From Candidatus Vallotiella adelgis (lineage in GTDB: Bacteria; Pseudomonadota; Gammaproteobacteria; Burkholderiales; Burkholderiaceae): a stretch of DNA of 64,000 nt. Under the pieces are notes generated by a model, which saw only the letters and a program-made list of their open reading frames with translations, searched no databases and had not been told where the DNA came from. The stretch's first letter is position 1; each line of letters opens with the position of its first letter. This document shows positions 24,748-36,293 of this stretch, in pieces. The position numbers were made by a program, and so were the translations under genes. The stretch spans positions 1 through 64,000 of the forward strand of contig NZ_CP047396.1 in the NCBI RefSeq assembly GCF_020541305.1. The letters run 5' to 3'.

Positions 24748-25131
24748 ATGCTAGGGAGGCGGGTGAGCAGTTCACATAGTGTCACACCAACGAAAGTTGT
24801 TGCAGCACAAATCCTTGTATCTTTACTTTCAGCGCTCGCGTGGTATCTCTTTACAAGATTACAGGGTAAAGCTGCACTATCCGCAATATTAGGCGGGGCG
24901 ATATGCTGGGTGCCAAGTGCGTTTTTTTCCTTATATATAGGGAAGAAGCATAGAAGGGCAGCAAGCTCTTGTGCATGGATACTAGGCGAATCGGTTAAGA
25001 TCGCATTGACTGCCATAATATTTGTTGCGACCGCAATGTTGGGTTGGAATATCCACTGGCTCGCGCTGCTTGTCACCTATTTTATTGCGCTAAAAATATC
25101 CTGGATTGCGCTAGGATGGCGCACTAAGTAG
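24748..25131 (+). CDS. atpI: ATP synthase protein I
   Basis: AtpI is a small membrane protein that assists assembly of the c-ring. The 127-residue product has four hydrophobic segments (about 18-37, 42-62, 75-98, 103-120) and conserved glycines in the second (AALSAILGGAICWVPSAFF), as in proteobacterial AtpI. Burkholderia AtpI that I recall carries a charged N-terminal extension, which is missing here. The start is uncertain: GGGAGG falls inside the first codons of the ATG at 24748, so translation could begin a little further in. It heads the atp operon, 52 bases before atpB. Confidence 0.85.
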   Translation: MLGRRVSSSHSVTPTKVVAAQILVSLLSALAWYLFTRLQGKAALSAILGGAICWVPSAFFSLYIGKKHRRAASSCAWILGESVKIALTAIIFVATAMLGWNIHWLALLVTYFIALKISWIALGWRTK

Positions 25132-25177
25132 TCGGGTCATGCGCCTAGCAAAATGAGTTTTAGATTTATTGGATTAA

Positions 25178-26032
<855 letters not shown>

Positions 26033-26073
26033 AGTACCCTCCCCGTCCAACAAGTTCAGATTTCCGATTCTAA

Positions 26074-26364
<291 letters not shown>

Positions 26365-26475
26365 AATTTTTAGTTACCACGCACGGCGTATTATAGAATA
26401 CTAGCATGAGATTTCCTGCTTTCTAAAAAAACACGCCTGCTGTCAACCCCAGAAAGCTATCGTTAAGGAAACACT

Positions 26476-26946
26476 GTGAATCTAAACGCAACCCTGATTG
26501 CGCAAATGCTCGTATTCCTAGTCCTCGCGTGGTTCACCATGAAGTTTGTGTGGCCACCACTGATCAGCGCACTCGACGAACGTTCAAAGAAGATTTCCGA
26601 TGGTTTAGTCGCTGCCGATAAAGGAAAGATGGAACTTGAAACAGCACGCAAGCAGATCAACCAAGAATTAGTCAGCGCGCGCAATGAAAGACAGCAGCGC
26701 ATCGCAGAAATGGAAAAGTGCGCGCAGCTTGTAGCTAATGAGATTAAGTGTAACGCACAAGCAGAAGCAGCACGGATCATTGCGACAGGGAAAGCAGAAG
26801 CCGAGCAACAAGTAGTCAAAGTCCGTGACATGTTGCGAAACGATGTGGCTGCCTTAGCAATTAAGGGCGCCGAGCAGATCTTAAAGCGGGAAATTAACCA
26901 GAATACGCACGCCGAATTTCTAAACCAACTAAAAGAAAAACTTTAA
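26476..26946 (+). CDS. atpF: ATP synthase subunit b
   Basis: Subunit b is the peripheral stalk connecting Fo to F1. The start is a GTG with AAGGAA ten bases upstream. The 156-residue product has one N-terminal membrane helix ([23 protein letters not shown], the conserved FVWPP turn marking its end). A long charged coiled-coil dimerisation region follows, rich in Glu, Lys and Ala. The end NQLKEKL is usual. It lies two bases before atpH. Confidence 0.96.
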   Translation: MNLNATLIAQMLVFLVLAWFTMKFVWPPLISALDERSKKISDGLVAADKGKMELETARKQINQELVSARNERQQRIAEMEKCAQLVANEIKCNAQAEAARIIATGKAEAEQQVVKVRDMLRNDVAALAIKGAEQILKREINQNTHAEFLNQLKEKL

Positions 26947-26948
26947 CT

Positions 26949-27485
26949 ATGGCCGAACTAGCAACTATCGCTCGTCCGTATGCTAAGGCGCTGTTTAGCT
27001 TAGAACCGACCGATTGCATTGCCTGGCCTGCATTAGTGGAGGAATTATCAGAGTTTGTTCGTCTTCCTGGGGTGTTCTCGATTGCATCGAGCCCGAACGT
27101 CAGCCGCCAGCAAGTTATTAACCTGCTACTTTCCGCGCTAAAGTCGCCAGAAAAAGACTCGTCTGCTGTAAAAAACTTCGTGCAGATTCTAGTACAAAAC
27201 CACCGAGTGCAGTTACTACCTGAAATCTCTGCCCAATTAAATGCATTAAAAAATGAACGGGAAGGTACGGACGATGTAATCATCAAGATCGCCTTTATAC
27301 CGGACCATCAGTCCCTGAACAATCTAGTTGCGGCGCTGGAGCGTAAATTTCACCGAAAGTTGAGGCCAACGGTGAAGATCGAACCTGAACTAATTGGAGG
27401 CTTGCGCGTGACAATCGGCGATAAAGTCCTTGATATCTCAGTGCAGGCACAGCTCGCAGCGATGCAATTAGCATTAACCGCATAA
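26949..27485 (+). CDS. atpH: ATP synthase subunit delta
   Basis: Subunit delta caps the F1 head and binds the b stalk. The 178-residue product begins [19 protein letters not shown], the family start (ARPYAxAxFxxA). It ends with the conserved C-terminal element [29 protein letters not shown]. The frame is complete. The coding start follows the atpF stop by two bases, suggesting translational coupling. Confidence 0.95.
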   Translation: MAELATIARPYAKALFSLEPTDCIAWPALVEELSEFVRLPGVFSIASSPNVSRQQVINLLLSALKSPEKDSSAVKNFVQILVQNHRVQLLPEISAQLNALKNEREGTDDVIIKIAFIPDHQSLNNLVAALERKFHRKLRPTVKIEPELIGGLRVTIGDKVLDISVQAQLAAMQLALTA

Positions 27486-27551
27486 CTAAATTGCGATCTA
27501 TCCGCGTCTAGCTAATGCAATACGCAATAGAATTAAATAGCAGGAACAATT

Positions 27552-29093
27552 ATGCAACTCAACCCTTCTGAAATTAGCGAGCTAATTAAAAACCGGATTC
27601 AGGGACTAGAGACTAATGCCGACATTCATAATCAGGGAACCGTGATTTCTGTGACTGACGGTATTGTTCGCGTTCACGGTCTGTCGGATGTAATGCAAGG
27701 GGAAATGCTAGAGTTTTCTAAAAATACATTTGGCCTAGCACTGAGTCTAGAGCGCGACTCAGTTGGCGCAGTGATTCTCGGTGAATGCGAGAATATCTCC
27801 GAAGGCGATATAGTAAAAACCACGGGTCGTATCCTCGAGGTTCCGGTCGGTCCAGAATTAATTGGCCGCGTTGTTGATGCGCTAGGCAACCCAATTGATG
27901 GCAAAGGTCCGATGCATACGCAGATTACTGATGTGACTGAAAAAATAGCACCAGGCGTGATCTGGCGTAAGTCGGTATCCGAGCCTGTTCAGACAGGGCT
28001 GAAGTCGATTGATTCAATAGTTCCGATTGGCCGTGGCCAGCGTGAACTGATCATTGGCGACCGCCAAACTGGCAAGACCGCTGTAGCTATTGATGCAATT
28101 ATCAATCAGAAGGGTAAAAATCTTATATGCATCTACGTCGCGATCGGACAGAAAGCATCGTCGGTTATAAACGTCGTGCGTAAGCTCGAAGAACACGGCG
28201 CGATGGAGTATACAATCGTCGTAGCTTCTTCAGCCTCTGATTCCGCTGCGATGCAATTTATCGCGCCGTATGCTGGCTGCACTATGGGCGAATACTTCCG
28301 TGATCGCGGTCAGGACGCGTTAATCGTCTATGACGACTTGACTAAGCAAGCATGGGCGTACCGCCAAATTTCTCTATTGCTACGTCGTCCGCCGGGTCGT
28401 GAAGCTTATCCTGGTGATGTATTTTATCTTCACTCGCGTTTACTCGAGCGCGCAGCACGCGTGTCTGAAGAATATGTTGAGAAGTTCACGAATGGTGCGG
28501 TGAAGGGCAAAAGCGGATCATTAACTGCGTTACCAGTAATCGAGACGCAGGCCGGTGACGTAACTGCGTTTGTGCCGACTAATGTTATCTCTATTACTGA
28601 TGGACAAATCTTTCTAGAAACCGATTTATTTAATGCTGGTATTCGTCCTGCGATCAACGTCGGTATTTCTGTGTCGCGAGTTGGTGGAGCGGCGCAAACG
28701 AAAGTAATTAAAAAGTTGTCTGCCGGTATACGTACCGATTTAGCACAGTATCGTGAACTTGCAGCATTTTCTCAATTTGCGTCGGATCTCGATGAAGCGT
28801 CGCGTAAACAGCTAGAGCGTGGTCGTCGTGTTACGGAAATGCTTAAGCAACCACAATATCAGCCGCTGCAGATTTGGGAACTTGCAGTCGCACTATTTAC
28901 CGCAAATAACGGTTACCTAGATGACCTAGAAGTCAAATTCGTTCTCGCATTTGAACAGAGTCTAGGCAAATTCCTAAAGACTAACTATGCTGCGCTAATC
29001 AAACGCATTGAAGACAACAAGGATTTAGCGAAAGACGATGAAGCTACGCTTCATATAGCAATTAAAGATTTTAAACACTCCGGCTCTTACTGA
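27552..29093 (+). CDS. atpA: ATP synthase subunit alpha
   Basis: Alpha is the non-catalytic nucleotide-binding subunit of F1. The 513-residue product is full length. It has the P-loop [11 protein letters not shown] at about residues 169-179, [30 protein letters not shown] near 265-295 (the arginine finger is in the downstream [11 protein letters not shown] segment near 373), and a normal C-terminal helical domain. RBS AGGAAC is 8 bases before the ATG. Confidence 0.98.
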   Translation: MQLNPSEISELIKNRIQGLETNADIHNQGTVISVTDGIVRVHGLSDVMQGEMLEFSKNTFGLALSLERDSVGAVILGECENISEGDIVKTTGRILEVPVGPELIGRVVDALGNPIDGKGPMHTQITDVTEKIAPGVIWRKSVSEPVQTGLKSIDSIVPIGRGQRELIIGDRQTGKTAVAIDAIINQKGKNLICIYVAIGQKASSVINVVRKLEEHGAMEYTIVVASSASDSAAMQFIAPYAGCTMGEYFRDRGQDALIVYDDLTKQAWAYRQISLLLRRPPGREAYPGDVFYLHSRLLERAARVSEEYVEKFTNGAVKGKSGSLTALPVIETQAGDVTAFVPTNVISITDGQIFLETDLFNAGIRPAINVGISVSRVGGAAQTKVIKKLSAGIRTDLAQYRELAAFSQFASDLDEASRKQLERGRRVTEMLKQPQYQPLQIWELAVALFTANNGYLDDLEVKFVLAFEQSLGKFLKTNYAALIKRIEDNKDLAKDDEATLHIAIKDFKHSGSY

Positions 29094-29175
29094 TATTTTA
29101 GGAATGCAGACAAAACTTGACCTGTCATGGTGCGCTGTCAAGATAGACCGCACCCCTTCGGACAAGGAGTAAATA

Positions 29176-30060
29176 ATGGCTGGCATAAAAGAAATCCGCA
29201 GCAAGATAAATAGTGTGCAGAACACTGGTAAGATCACTAAAGCAATGGAAATGGTAGCTGTTTCGAAAATGCGGCGAGCGCAAGAGCGTATGCGATCTTC
29301 CCGTCCGTATGCCGAAAAGATTCGTGATATTGTCGTACATATGAGCAAATCGAGTCCAGAATATCGCCATCCATTCATGGGAACAAATACTGCTGCGAAG
29401 ACGGCAGGGATCATTTTAGTGACAACCGATAAAGGTTTATGTGGCGGAATGAATACAAACGTACTACGTTTATTCGCGCAAAAGTATCAGGATCTCGATG
29501 CACAGGATATGAAAGTCGAGGCAACCGCAATCGGCAGCAAGGGTCTTGCTTTTTTAAGGCGCTTTGGTGGAAAGATCGTATCGCAGGCCGTCAATTTAGG
29601 CGATACCCCGCACCTTGAGAATTTAATTGGCGCAATTAAGGTACAAATCGACAATTATCTAGAAAACAACTACTCAAAAGTATATCTAGTATATACGCGT
29701 TTTGTCAATACAATGAAACAGAAGCCGGTGATCGAGCAACTATTACCGCTCACTAATCAACATTTAGACAAGCGTCTAGATAAAAATACAACGCCTAAGT
29801 TGTCGTGGGACTATATCTATGAGCCTGATGCACAGTCAGTGGTTGATAATTTGCTAGTTCACTATCTAGAAGTCCTGGTGTATCAGGCTGTGGCTGAGAA
29901 CATGGCATCTGAGCAATCAGCTCGAATGGTGGCTATGAAGGCGGCATCCGACAATGCGAAGATGATAATTAACGATCTGCAGCTAGTCTATAACAAGAGC
30001 CGTCAGGCGGCGATTACGAAAGAATTATCAGAGATCGTTAGCGGTGCAGCAGCGATCTGA
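29176..30060 (+). CDS. atpG: ATP synthase subunit gamma
   Basis: Gamma is the central rotor shaft. The 294-residue product begins [28 protein letters not shown], with the long N-terminal helix. It ends with [45 protein letters not shown], the C-terminal helix that enters the alpha-beta ring. DKGLCGGMN near residue 86 is the family signature. AAGGAG precedes the ATG by 6-7 bases. Confidence 0.97.
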   Translation: MAGIKEIRSKINSVQNTGKITKAMEMVAVSKMRRAQERMRSSRPYAEKIRDIVVHMSKSSPEYRHPFMGTNTAAKTAGIILVTTDKGLCGGMNTNVLRLFAQKYQDLDAQDMKVEATAIGSKGLAFLRRFGGKIVSQAVNLGDTPHLENLIGAIKVQIDNYLENNYSKVYLVYTRFVNTMKQKPVIEQLLPLTNQHLDKRLDKNTTPKLSWDYIYEPDAQSVVDNLLVHYLEVLVYQAVAENMASEQSARMVAMKAASDNAKMIINDLQLVYNKSRQAAITKELSEIVSGAAAI

Positions 30061-30076
30061 TCTTTACCGCGAATAA

Positions 30077-31525
<1,449 letters not shown>

Positions 31526-31635
31526 TTGTTCTAGTATTTGTATCGGAGAATCGTTTCTGTTACAGGCACCGCCTAGATAGTCAAAATTCACCGGCTTGTA
31601 CCTCAGTTATTTTCTGCGCCCAACTAGGAGTTGAT

Positions 31636-32058
31636 ATGGCAACCGTTAAGGTAGATATCGTGAGTGCCGAAGCTAGTATTTTTTCGATGCGCGCAAAATT
31701 CGTTGTACTTCCGGGCGAAGCGGGTGAGCTAGGTATCCTGCCTGGTCATACGCCACTTATTACGCGTATCCGCGCGGGCTCTGTGCGTATCTGGGATGAG
31801 AATGACGATGAGCAGTTCGTGTTTGTTGCTGGCGGAATTCTCGAAGTACAACCCAGCGCTGTAACGGTGCTTGCAGATACCGCAATCCGTGGAGCAGAAT
31901 TAGATGAGGCAAAAGCTGAGCTAGCTCGTAAGCACGCTGAGGAGGCGCTGCAGGATATCGGCTCGAACCTCGAGTACGCTACGGCACGAGCCGAACTAGC
32001 TTATGCTACTGCTCAACTCGCGTCTATCGCACAACTACGTCGTCGTCGCGGGAATTAA
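31636..32058 (+). CDS. atpC: ATP synthase subunit epsilon
   Basis: Epsilon couples rotor to c-ring and restrains ATP hydrolysis. The 140-residue product has the N-terminal beta-sandwich ([37 protein letters not shown]) and the C-terminal two-helix arm ([37 protein letters not shown]). AGGAG lies 7 bases before the ATG. It closes the operon. I see no classical terminator directly after it; a 24-bp palindrome follows 240 bases later. Confidence 0.96.
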   Translation: MATVKVDIVSAEASIFSMRAKFVVLPGEAGELGILPGHTPLITRIRAGSVRIWDENDDEQFVFVAGGILEVQPSAVTVLADTAIRGAELDEAKAELARKHAEEALQDIGSNLEYATARAELAYATAQLASIAQLRRRRGN

Positions 32059-32396
32059 TCTAAACATCATTACTATGATGGACTGATAGTCACGCATGTC
32101 TATAAAGGTTGTATGAAATTACTAGTCTTTGTTCTTTTTAAGCGGTAGTGATGAGCTAAATTTTAAAAATTTATCGACTTGCATTGAACTTCCGGATAAA
32201 AATTACGGGTAAAGTTTAGAAATTCGTCATACGTGTCGAGTTCGATCAATGATCGAAACGATGTTAAGATTGCTATCTCCAGGTCAATTGTTTCTATAAT
32301 CCAAATTTTTTATAAAAAATTTGGCGGCTATTACCCGATTTTGTAGAACTCTTCTATCATCTATTAAAATAACACTCTTTCTTGGCGGAGCGAACT
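32059..32396. other. Spacer after atpC
   Basis: About 340 bases with no gene. It contains an AT-rich palindrome at 32301-32324 and ends in an intact-looking ribosome binding site for the hemE fossil. Confidence 0.5.
32301..32324. repeat. 24-bp perfect palindrome
   Basis: Positions 32301-32312 and 32313-32324 are exact reverse complements, with T6/A6 tracts around the centre. It may serve as the late terminator of the atp operon. Confidence 0.6.
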
Positions 32397-32990
32397 ATGT
32401 TTCATAAGCTCGTCAATGATACTTTTTACGCGTGCTATACCGCAATTCTTTACGTGAATGCTAGGATATAATTGATGCCCATAGAAATGGGGCCAATGTA
32501 TTATCAAAGTATAAAGCCACCATACTAGTTCTAGTGGGATTTCCTTAGTGTGGCCAAGCCACTGACTATGCGATTGAAGTTACGCTACAGCCTATTGATT
32601 GCTATGTACTTCATTCGGCGACTTCATGTTTGTATATCATAACTACCCATTAATGCGTAGGGCTAAGTAATTCAACTACATATTCAAAAGTGGCTTATCG
32701 CTTCGCGCATCCTAGTTTGTACTAGACGCAGACTGTCGCCCAGCTTCTGTTCCTGATACCGATGCAATATTTATCATGCGACTAATATAATTGCGCAAAT
32801 TAACCTTCTGTTGATGCGGATTCGCACTAACGGGCGCTACTCTAGAACAGGTAGTCGCTGCACTAGTAGTTGCAGCACTACAAGTGTAAGCATTAGAAAA
32901 TGCTACCGTTTATTTTGGTAAAGCTATAAACGTAGATGCCTATCGTCCGGAGAGGCTCAGTACCCTAAAAATGGTAGTAATTATGACTTA
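32397..32990 (+). pseudogene. hemE: hemE fossil (uroporphyrinogen decarboxylase)
   Basis: HemE makes coproporphyrinogen III in haem synthesis. A start codon with GGAG upstream (32387-32390) opens MFHKLVNDTFYACYT, matching the family start M-HxLLNDTFLRALL. Nine codons later TAA replaces the Trp codon of the PIWLMRQAG motif (the frame reads RI-stop-LMPIEMG). After a frameshift, DYAIEVTLQPIDCYVLHSA (from 32564) matches [20 protein letters not shown]. Near 32905-32975, NATVYFGKAINVDAYRPERL matches the [20 protein letters not shown] region. Stops and frameshifts make the gene dead. It lies just upstream of priA, its ancestral neighbour in Burkholderia. Confidence 0.85.
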
Positions 32991-33323
32991 GCAATATCTG
33001 GCAACGGCTATTTATACACATTTTTTCTCCATCTTTTCTGCTAGTAAATTTTAATATAAAACAGTAGTATTTCATAGAAATTACTCTAACAAGTCATTGA
33101 ATTATAATAATATTCAGTGGATACACTGCTATTCTATATTTTTGAAAAAAGCGCATCGCGAAACTATTTCGCAAGGGTAAATACAGTTTTTTTACACAAA
33201 GTTATACACAGGATAACAAACAACTAAAATTGTTGTAATGAATTTATAGTCTAGCAATAGATAAGATATTTTACTCTGACTGTGCACCGGCTTGGACTAC
33301 TTTGGCCGTACAATACATAACTT
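32991..33323. other. AT-rich spacer with DnaA-box variants before priA
   Basis: The end of hemE is not readable here. Two TTATACACA nonamers (33012-33020 and 33202-33210), the sequence of the E. coli R2 DnaA box, occur in an AT-rich stretch. Their role, if any, is unknown. Confidence 0.4.
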
Positions 33324-35615
33324 ATGCAACTGATGCCTTTTCGTTACGTCCGAGTCGCACTAGACTATCCACTTTCGACACTATACGACTATCGCTGGAC
33401 TCTACCGTTGCGGCCAATGCCTGGTATGCTCGCACAAGTGCGATTTGGTCGTCAGCAAACAGTAGGACTCGTTATTGAAGTTTCTAATACTACTGACGTG
33501 CCACAAAATCGCTTACGAGACATTCAAAGCGTGTGCATTGAATGTCCACCGTTAAACGAGAACTGGCTGCAATTGATTGCGTTTGCTGCAGATTACTATC
33601 AGCGAAGCCGTGGAGAAGTGGCGTTGCCAGCATTACCACAGGTATTGCGCAATGCTGCTCGTTGGCCTAAATTATTCGCCCGAGAGCGTGTTTATCAGCT
33701 AACGGTGGCCGGACGCAGTAGGTTGCCTAACGCACTACCGACTCGTGCATTAGCGTTACGACGACTTGCCAAGGCACTATTACGGTCAGATTCGCTGGGC
33801 GTGGCCGATATTCGATTAATCTACCCTAAAGCCATTGCGAAACTCGAGCAATGGCAGAAGCGCGGATGGGTCCACATACAGTGGCGCAGCACAGCCGAGG
33901 CACAGAAGATAAATGATATGCCGCGGTCATCCGGCCAATCTACAATCAATATATTATCGAGACTAGACCAGTATGCTGTACCTGATCTAAATGCCGAACA
34001 GCGTGCGGCGGTCGAGGCGATTAACGCAGCACGCAGCTTCGTGCCATTTGTATTACATGGTGTAACCGGTAGCGGAAAAACTGAGGTATATTTACACGGA
34101 TTAGCCGCTTTATTTGATCGGCATCCTGATGCGCAGGCACTGGTTATGATACCGGAGATTAACCTAACGCCGCAATTTGAATCGGTGTTCAGAGCGCGTT
34201 TTTCGCACTGGCCATCTACCGCCTTGGTGACTCTACATAGTCACCTGGCAGATGACGAGCGAGCTCGAAATTGGCTGGCAGCACATACTGCTAATGCACG
34301 TCTAGTAATAGGAACACGCTTGGCGGTGCTAGCTTCGTTGCCCCGGCTGGCGATGATTATCGTCGATGAAGAACATGAGGCTGCTTATAAGCAACAAGAA
34401 GGACTGCGCTACTCTGCACGAGATCTAGCGGTATGGCGTGCTAAGCAGTTAAGCATCCCTGTCGTGCTTGGCTCAGCTACTCCGTCGCTGGAAACATGGT
34501 GGCATACTTGCCAGCAACGCTATACAAGGTTAGCGTTATCTCGGCGAGCAGTGGCAGATGCAGCGTTGCCTAAAGTCCAGCTAATTAATATGGCATTGGA
34601 AAAACAGGCGGGTCACCATCGTGCAGATGGGTTGTCGATATCTCTTGTGAAGGCTTTGCGGGAGCGTTTAGTGCGCGGTGAACAGAGCCTAGTTTTTCTA
34701 AACCGACGGGGTTATGCGCCGGTGCTAGCTTGCGACGCGTGTGGCTGGGTTATAGGTTGCCAGCGCTGCAGCGCATATGTAGTTTTGCACAAGCCCGATC
34801 AACGTATGCGATGTCATCACTGTGGCGGGGAGAGTTGCATCCCGCAGGCATGCCCGGCATGTGGCAATATCGACTTAGCGCCATTTGGCCAAGGTACGCA
34901 GCGTATTGAGGAAGCGCTTAGTAAAGCGGTGCTTGGTGCGCGAGTGTTACGAATGGATGCGGATAGCACGCAGCACAAGGGTAGTACACAGGCTTTGTTG
35001 ACAGAAATGCACGCTGGTGATGTCGATATTCTGGTCGGTACACAGATGATTGCCAAGGGACATGACTTTCAACGGGTCACGCTAGTCGGCGTTCTAAATT
35101 CAGATACCGCTTTATTTTCGCATGATTTTCGCGCGGGAGAGCGACTTTTTGCACGGTTAATGCAAGTTTCAGGCCGAGCTGGGCGAAGGAGTGCTCTAAG
35201 CGAAGTGTTGATCCAGACCAAGTATGCGCAGCATCCATTATATCTAGCGTTAGCGCGCCACGATTATATAGGTTTTGCTGAAACAGCACTCGCTGAGCGA
35301 CGCGACGCACATCTACCTCCCTTCATTTTTCAGGCTTTGCTGCGTGCTGAGGCATATGGCTTAAATGATGCGCTGCAGTTTCTCAATGAAGCTGCTTCGA
35401 TACTCGACAAGATACCTGGATCTGAGTGCGTGATGCACTATGATCCAGTGCCGATGAACATCGTCAAAGTAATGCATGTGCACCGCGCACAGCTATTGCT
35501 CGAAAGCGCTTCGCGATTTGCGTTACAAAATACGCTGCGTGCTTGGGTGCTGCAGTTGCGAAAAATAAAGAGAGTGCTGCGCTGGAATGTAGAAGTAGAT
35601 CCGCTAGATATCTAG
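33324..35615 (+). CDS. priA: Primosomal protein N' (replication restart helicase PriA)
   Basis: PriA recognises stalled forks and reloads the replisome. The 763-residue product has the N-terminal DNA-binding region (VRVALDYPLSTLYDYRW). It then has the helicase core with Walker A GVTGSGKTEVYL near residue 250, the DEEH box VDEEHEAAYKQQEGLRYSARD near 350 and motif VLGSATPSLETW. Two zinc-binding pairs follow (CDACGWVIGCQRC, CHHCGG and CPACGN near 470-515). Motifs V/VI (GTQMIAKGHDF, QVSGRAGR) are intact. All eight cysteines are present. It is complete, and retaining it fits an organism that depends on fork restart. Confidence 0.97.
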   Translation: MQLMPFRYVRVALDYPLSTLYDYRWTLPLRPMPGMLAQVRFGRQQTVGLVIEVSNTTDVPQNRLRDIQSVCIECPPLNENWLQLIAFAADYYQRSRGEVALPALPQVLRNAARWPKLFARERVYQLTVAGRSRLPNALPTRALALRRLAKALLRSDSLGVADIRLIYPKAIAKLEQWQKRGWVHIQWRSTAEAQKINDMPRSSGQSTINILSRLDQYAVPDLNAEQRAAVEAINAARSFVPFVLHGVTGSGKTEVYLHGLAALFDRHPDAQALVMIPEINLTPQFESVFRARFSHWPSTALVTLHSHLADDERARNWLAAHTANARLVIGTRLAVLASLPRLAMIIVDEEHEAAYKQQEGLRYSARDLAVWRAKQLSIPVVLGSATPSLETWWHTCQQRYTRLALSRRAVADAALPKVQLINMALEKQAGHHRADGLSISLVKALRERLVRGEQSLVFLNRRGYAPVLACDACGWVIGCQRCSAYVVLHKPDQRMRCHHCGGESCIPQACPACGNIDLAPFGQGTQRIEEALSKAVLGARVLRMDADSTQHKGSTQALLTEMHAGDVDILVGTQMIAKGHDFQRVTLVGVLNSDTALFSHDFRAGERLFARLMQVSGRAGRRSALSEVLIQTKYAQHPLYLALARHDYIGFAETALAERRDAHLPPFIFQALLRAEAYGLNDALQFLNEAASILDKIPGSECVMHYDPVPMNIVKVMHVHRAQLLLESASRFALQNTLRAWVLQLRKIKRVLRWNVEVDPLDI

Positions 35616-35686
35616 CATGGATGATGCTTTATCTTTCGGGAAAAAATAAAAAGACGTAGCGGAATTCTGAAGATGAGCGAAGAGGT

Positions 35687-35724
35687 TAATATAGTACCTG
35701 GGAGGTAGCCCGGGTACTATATTA
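35687..35724 (+). terminator. Stem-loop after priA
   Basis: Sixteen bases at 35687-35702 pair with 35709-35724 with one G-U pair and a 6-base loop. It lies 72 bases after priA. There is no U-run, so it may be a weak or Rho-assisted terminator. Confidence 0.55.
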
Positions 35725-36293
35725 GTGTAATACATATCCGATAGCTACGAGCCTGATTCTGGTCAATAACCTTCCCTGCCAAAATAGTGCGTCTATTGTC
35801 GATCAATGTACATCTGACTGGCTAATGAGGTGCGCTATTTTCGATAGCCCAAAATAGAAAGGCACCATAATCCACGGGTTCTTGACCATGATATTGTATC
35901 GCATTTCAAGATCTCGTTGCTGCACGAACTGATGAAGATCGTGCAGCAACATATTAGGCGCAGAAATAGAGTAGAAAATAAGCTGCACCGCACTGTATCA
36001 GCGCGGATTGTAGTCTTGCTACATCATTTCTAGACCGTAATAGCTGTGATTACTCATCACCCCTCCTTACGGATAAACTAGTTGACACACCTCTCTTATC
36101 ACTAGCGGTGTCGAGTTTGACTAGCTTATGCGCGTAATACATACGATGATAGCCATTGTGTCACCCTAATATCACTCTACTATCTATGTCTAGACGAGAC
36201 GAGTGGAGTAAATGATTGCAATGTTTGTATAACGGTTTTTATTTAAGTGCGCATGTGTTCATGCAGTTGTGCATTATCTGCGTATAAATAGTA
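35725..36293. other. Spacer between convergent priA and gcvP
   Basis: About 570 bases without a gene. It holds a hairpin at 35916-35950 (12-bp perfect stem, 11-base loop) that may end gcvP transcripts from the other strand; it is 340 bases past the gcvP stop. Confidence 0.5.
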
